Of a DNA stretch of 10,427 bases, positions 7,415-10,427 are shown piece after piece (position 1 is the first letter of the stretch; the number at the start of each line of letters is the position of its first letter). The translations under genes and the position numbers were made by a program. This DNA is from CBDCME01 sp965218865. GTDB lineage: Bacteria > Pseudomonadota > Alphaproteobacteria > JAAXGF01. The notes beneath the pieces were generated by a model, which saw only the letters and a program-made list of their open reading frames with translations, had not been told where the DNA came from and did not search any database. Location of the stretch: positions 1-10,427 of the forward strand of contig CBDCME010000071.1 of assembly GCA_965218865.1 (NCBI GenBank). Reading direction: 5' to 3'.

Positions 7415-8145
7415 CAGTATTGGCGCGCGGCATGACCAGCGCCGCGCCCTCACCGCGCTCGGGGCAGATGGCGCCGAAGAGATACGCCGAAGAGGTCCGT
7501 AGGTCCTTGACCTGGCGCGGGCGCGATCCCTTTGGGGTCCACTGGCGCACCAGGCTGTTCTTCTGGCCGACGCGCATTTCATCTTGAAACCAAACCTCGA
7601 TGGGCGTGTCCGGTGGCTGTGCCGCTACGATTTTCGCCAAGTGTTCGGGAAAACTTTTTTTTAAATTCCTCCTGTGCCCGCGCATCCTGGCCGACGTGGC
7701 GCGGGCGCGCGGAAATATGCGAGAACCCGAGCGCGGCCAGCAGCTTGCCGACGCTCCGCTCGTGATAGTCCACGCCGAAGCGCGTTCGGATCAGTTGCTT
7801 GAGATCGATGCAGCGCCAGCGCACGACCCCATCCCGTTCGGGATCGGGACCGGCCTCGATAGCCCGCGAAAGCGCCGCCATTTGCGACGGCGTCAACCGA
7901 CGCAACGCCCCGTTCGGCTTGCGGTCGATCAGACCGGCCGGACCTCCCGCGTTGAACCGGTGAACCCAGTCCCGCAACGTCTGCCGATCCATGCCGCCAA
8001 TACCCGCCGCGCACGCTCGATCCATCCCATCGTAGATGGCCGCCATCGACAAAAGCCGTCGCGCCTGGTTCCCATCATCGCTCCGTGCCGCAAGAACACG
8101 GACTCTTTCAGCATCAAAGTCGTTTCGCAAAGGAATCGTTGGCAT
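7415..8145 (-). pseudogene. IS630-family transposase, N-terminal fragment, frameshifted
   Basis: The start is the ATG at 8145 with GGGAG upstream. The N-terminal part is a helix-turn-helix DNA-binding region (ARRLLSMAAIYDGMDR, then RQTLRDWVHRFNAGGPAGL), followed by a second, winged segment (DLKQLIRTRFGVDYHERSVGK). At eight T on the plus strand (7655-7662; eight A in the coding strand) the frame breaks; seven would give FKKSFPEHLAKIVAAQ. The next frame contains the first catalytic Asp in VWFQDEMRVGQ and SAYLFGAICPERG. It is cut at NTE by the IS5 element and continues at 4371. The poly-A site could also allow transcriptional slippage. Confidence 0.88.
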
Positions 8146-8236
8146 TGAACACACTCCCTTGTTGCCAACAACCTTGAATCACACAAAACCTAGCGTGTAA
8201 ACCTTTGCGCGAGTCAAACTCTAGGGCGGTTGGTAT

Positions 8237-8287
8237 TAATCGAAAGCGCGAGCGCCTTGTCGGCGGCTTGCCCCTCGCAACTGGATC
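8237..8287 (-). pseudogene. Sensor histidine kinase, small internal fragment between two insertions
   Basis: Positions 8239-8275 (minus strand) encode EGQAADKALALSI, which joins in frame to KVAPDLP at 4023 on one side and to MVMSSC at the window end on the other. The remainder of the span is the TA duplication of the IS630 element, one copy of the ISAs1-flanking 10-bp repeat (8276-8285) and two extra bases. The residues match the region just before the HATPase N box in sensor kinases (linker between the HisKA helices and the ATPase). So the IS630 and ISAs1 elements hit the same gene independently, about 40 bp apart. Confidence 0.85.
8276..8285. repeat. 10-bp direct repeat, left copy (ISAs1 insertion)
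   Basis: CGCAACTGGA occurs here and at 10370-10379. It fits a target duplication of 8-10 bp as expected for ISAs1-type elements. Two extra bases (TC) separate this copy from the inverted repeat on the left only, so the left edge is slightly uncertain. Confidence 0.75.
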
Positions 8288-10369
8288 CAGGGCTAGTTTT
8301 TTGTCCGCCCAGTGATCAGGGTGAGGTGATCGCGGCGCTGGCCATTTCATTCTCGGTGTGGCAGTGTGCCGGTCATGGCGACGCTGCCGGTCTCGGATTC
8401 GTCCATTGATTTGCGCGCGGTCACGGTGCGTCCGACCTGGGGCGCGCAGGAGCACCGGCCGCTGGGACCGGTTGGTGGAGCAGCACCACTACCTGGCGTT
8501 CCACGGCGTCATCGGCAAGGGCCTGCGCCATGTCGCGGTGCATGGCGAGACCTGGCTCGCACTGATCGGCTGGCAGCCCGGCGCGTTCAAGCTGGGCGCG
8601 CGTGATCGCTGGATCGGGTGGTCGGCCGAGCAGCAGTTCCGGCGTCTGCATCTGATCGCCAACAACTCGCGCTTCGTCATTCTGACGCCTGGCCGAGTGC
8701 CGAACCTGGCCTCCCGTGTGCTGGGGCTGAGCCTGCGGCGGCTGTCTGAGGACATCCAGGCGGTGCACGGATATCCGGCTCTTCTGGCGGAGACGTTCGT
8801 GGACGTCTCGCGATTTGCCGGCACCTGCTACCGCGCGTCGAACTGGCGCTCTCTGGGGCTGACGCGGGGCTTTGCCCGTGAGCCCGGAGGGGCAGCGCGC
8901 TGGCGCCACCACGGTCAGCCCAAGGAGGTCTTCGTGTTCGGACTGACAGACGGCGCCCCCGAGGCGCTGAGCCGTACCGGGATGCCGGCACACTGGAACG
9001 CCGAGCAGCACACCGAGCCGATGGCCGCGCCCCGGCTGCGCAGCCTGTTCGAGTGTCTGGGTGAGGTGCCCGAGTACCGCCATGCCCGGGGCAAGCGCTA
9101 TGCGCTCAACACCATTCTGGTGATCGCCGTCGCCGCCCGGCTTGCCGGATACCGGGGGGTGAACGCGTTCGCCCAGTTCGCCGCCCTGCTCTCCCAGGAG
9201 CAGCTCGAGGCGGTGGGTGCGTTCTGGAGCCCTTCCAAACAGCGCTACACCCCGCCCGCGATCACCACCTTCCACAAGACCCTCACCGCCCTGCCGCCAG
9301 AGACCCTGGACAACGCGATTAGCCAGTGGACCGGCCAGCATGGCAGCGCGCACGCGCCGGTCGCCATGGACGGAAAGGATCTGCGCGGCGCCTCGAAGCA
9401 GACCGAAGACGGGCGCAGGATGATGGTGGCGGCGGTCGAGCACGACACCGGCGTGGTCCTCGGGCAGGTCGAGGTCGACCGCAAGAGCAACGAAATCCCG
9501 GCCGTGCGCGAACTCTCCAGCGGCCTCGACCTCACAGGCCGGATCGTCACCATGGACGCGATGCACGCTCAGCACGAGACCGCGCGCTGCCTGCTCGGGC
9601 GTCGCGCCGACTACGTGATGAGCGCGGTCAAGGACAACCAGGAGATGATCTTCGAAGACCTCAAGGCGATCGACTTCAGCGATGCGCTCTGGCACGAAAC
9701 CGTCGACAAGGGCCATGGCCGCATCGAGCGCCGACGCTGCGCCGTCGTCGACCTCTCCGCTGCCGAGTGGGACGGCTACGCCAACCTCCACGGGCGACGC
9801 CAGGCCATGCGCATCGAGCGCGAACGCGAGAATCCTCAAGACCGGCAAGCGCAGCATCGAGGTGACCTGGAGCCTCACCTCGCTCGGCGCAGAGCGCGCC
9901 GGACCCGAGGAGTTGCTCGAACTGGTGCGCAACCACTGGCATATCGAGAACCGCCTGCACTACGTGCGCGACTTCACCTACGACGAAGACCGATGCCGGG
10001 CCTACGTGCGTCACCTGCCCAGAAATCTCGCCTGCTTGACCAACGCGGCCATCGCCATCGTGCGCTGCGACGGACGCTTCCGTTATCTGCCCGAGGCCAA
10101 CCGGCACTATGCCGCCCGGGCGCAGGAGGCCCTCGACGCGATCATGACCGCGCCCATCGCCTGAGACAGCACGCCTCTCCCCCGGACCGGGACGTGCCGC
10201 CGAGCGGCGCGGGCGGACCGGTGTGCCTGTCGAATCCGAAAACGCCGTCCGGTGGCTTCGAGCAGTCCCCATGACGTCGTCGAGGCAAGCTCGGGGCTCC
10301 CCGAACCCCGTGCACCGAGCACGATCCCACTCATCCCGAACCCTCAACCGCGACTAAAAATTGTTCCTG
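8288..10369. mobile_element. ISAs1-family element carrying a DruA-like domain
   Basis: The left end starts CAGGGCTAGTTTTTTGTC and the reversed right end CAGGAACAATTTTTAGTC, 13 of 18 matching. A 10-bp direct repeat flanks it. Deleting the element restores the histidine kinase reading frame (SSC joins EGQ). At about 2.08 kb it is longer than a plain ISAs1 element (about 1.2-1.3 kb) because of the additional DUF4338 coding region. The 3' part (10165-10365) has no credible gene; it contains one small hairpin (TCGGGG/CCCCGA at 10291-10304) and nothing else I can support. Confidence 0.78.
8375..10164 (+). pseudogene. DruA-like (DUF4338) domain fused to ISAs1-family transposase, two frameshifts
   Basis: Reconstructed as about 595 aa from the ATG at 8375 (a GTG at 8366 is possible). 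After MATLPVSDSS a first frameshift at 8455-8461 (one extra base) leads into WDRLVEQHHYLAFHGVIGKG. Next come GARDRWIGWSAEQQFRRL, NNSRFVILTPGRVPNLASRVL, LLAETFVDVSRFAGTCYRAS and NWRSLGLTRG, which is the DUF4338/DruA signature. From about 9024 (APRLRSLFECLGEVPEYRHA) it becomes an ISAs1 transposase with Asp in VAMDGKDLRGA, Asp in VTMDAMHAQ, and, past a second frameshift at about 9828-9834 (one extra base), Glu in RNHWHIENRLHYVRDFTYDED. There is no stop or start between the two parts in the middle frame, so they form one polypeptide. Both indels make it a likely pseudogene as read. DruA here is best seen as a transposition accessory, not defence. Confidence 0.85.
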
Positions 10370-10379
10370 CGCAACTGGA
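10370..10379. repeat. 10-bp direct repeat, right copy (ISAs1 insertion)
   Basis: CGCAACTGGA directly follows the CCTG end of the ISAs1 element and matches 8276-8285 exactly. It is part of the kinase coding sequence. Confidence 0.75.
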
Positions 10380-10427
10380 CATTACCATGTCGACGACGTG
10401 TTTCATGGAGTAGTCGTCGAGAATCAA
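10370..10427 (-). pseudogene. Sensor histidine kinase, upstream fragment running off the window
   Basis: The minus strand reads LILDDYSMKHVVDMVMSSC without a stop. It continues in frame, after removing the ISAs1 element and one repeat copy, into EGQAADKALALSI and then the HATPase domain. The motif F/Y-S-M-K-x-V-V-D at the start of the ATPase-side linker is usual in sensor kinases of this type. The HisKA domain and any sensory domains lie beyond position 10427. Confidence 0.82.

Larger units (their letters stand above)
4025..8236. mobile_element. IS630-family insertion sequence, interrupted by nested IS5 and IS256 elements
   Basis: The left end reads TACTAACCGCCCT and the right end, reversed, TACCAACCGCCCT. 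Further matching bases inside (TTGACT in both) make an imperfect inverted repeat of about 24 bp. TA occurs on each side (4023-4024 and 8237-8238); this is the usual IS630 target duplication. The right end may stop at 8235, in which case the repeat would be TTA. Deleting the element restores the histidine kinase frame exactly. Without the nested insert the element would be about 1.17 kb, normal for the family. Confidence 0.88.

Noticed and set aside
8375..9000. A Druantia anti-phage defence locus
   Set aside because: Only a DruA-like domain is present, joined to a transposase inside an insertion sequence. The other Druantia components, including the large helicase-like DruE, are not in the window.
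8421..9932. Long minus-strand open frame (503 aa) opposite the ISAs1 gene
   Set aside because: It is antisense to a gene with clear DUF4338 and ISAs1 motifs, and its own translation has no recognisable motif. Long antisense frames are common in GC-rich DNA.
1..10427. CRISPR array, tRNA or rRNA genes
   Set aside because: No regularly spaced direct repeats were seen, and no cloverleaf or conserved rRNA segment was recognised on either strand.

Overview
The window is a GC-rich proteobacterial segment. An alphaproteobacterium (Rhodospirillales-like) is the best guess, from the NDUFA9-type domain, the codon usage and the receiver style; this is inference. The left 3.6 kb carries ordinary single-copy genes. 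The right 6.4 kb is one chromosomal gene, a sensor histidine kinase, broken up by insertion sequences.

Left part. Gene 1 (66-1349, +) encodes an unrecognised membrane-anchored or exported protein. A 135-bp MITE-like element with perfect 15-bp terminal inverted repeats and a TAA target duplication follows (1459-1593). Gene 2 (1631-3019, +) encodes an unusual fusion: signal peptide, ArsR-like winged helix, then an NDUFA9/NmrA-type Rossmann domain whose YxxxK tyrosine is Phe. It converges on a receiver-only response regulator (3277-3642, -).

Right part. The response regulator is preceded, with a GTGA stop/start overlap, by the 3' end of a histidine kinase gene on the minus strand. The kinase reads on in frame only if two insertions are removed. 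(a) An IS630-family element (about 4025-8236, TA duplication) is itself interrupted by an IS5-family element (about 4376-7414, CAGT duplication), which is interrupted by an IS256-family element (5427-6888, 8-bp duplication). (b) An ISAs1-family element (about 8288-10369, 10-bp direct repeat) lies 37 bp of kinase DNA away and carries a DruA-like (DUF4338) domain joined to its transposase. Removing each element with one copy of its duplication, and correcting single-base indels, gives open reading frames whose lengths are multiples of three: kinase about 159 aa up to the window edge, IS630 about 354 aa, IS5 about 451 aa, IS256 about 436 aa, ISAs1 about 595 aa.

Functionally, the kinase is dead. 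All four transposases have at least one frameshift, so no element in the window looks autonomously active. The response regulator is intact but cut off from its partner and probably from its promoter. No CRISPR array, tRNA, rRNA or complete defence system is visible.
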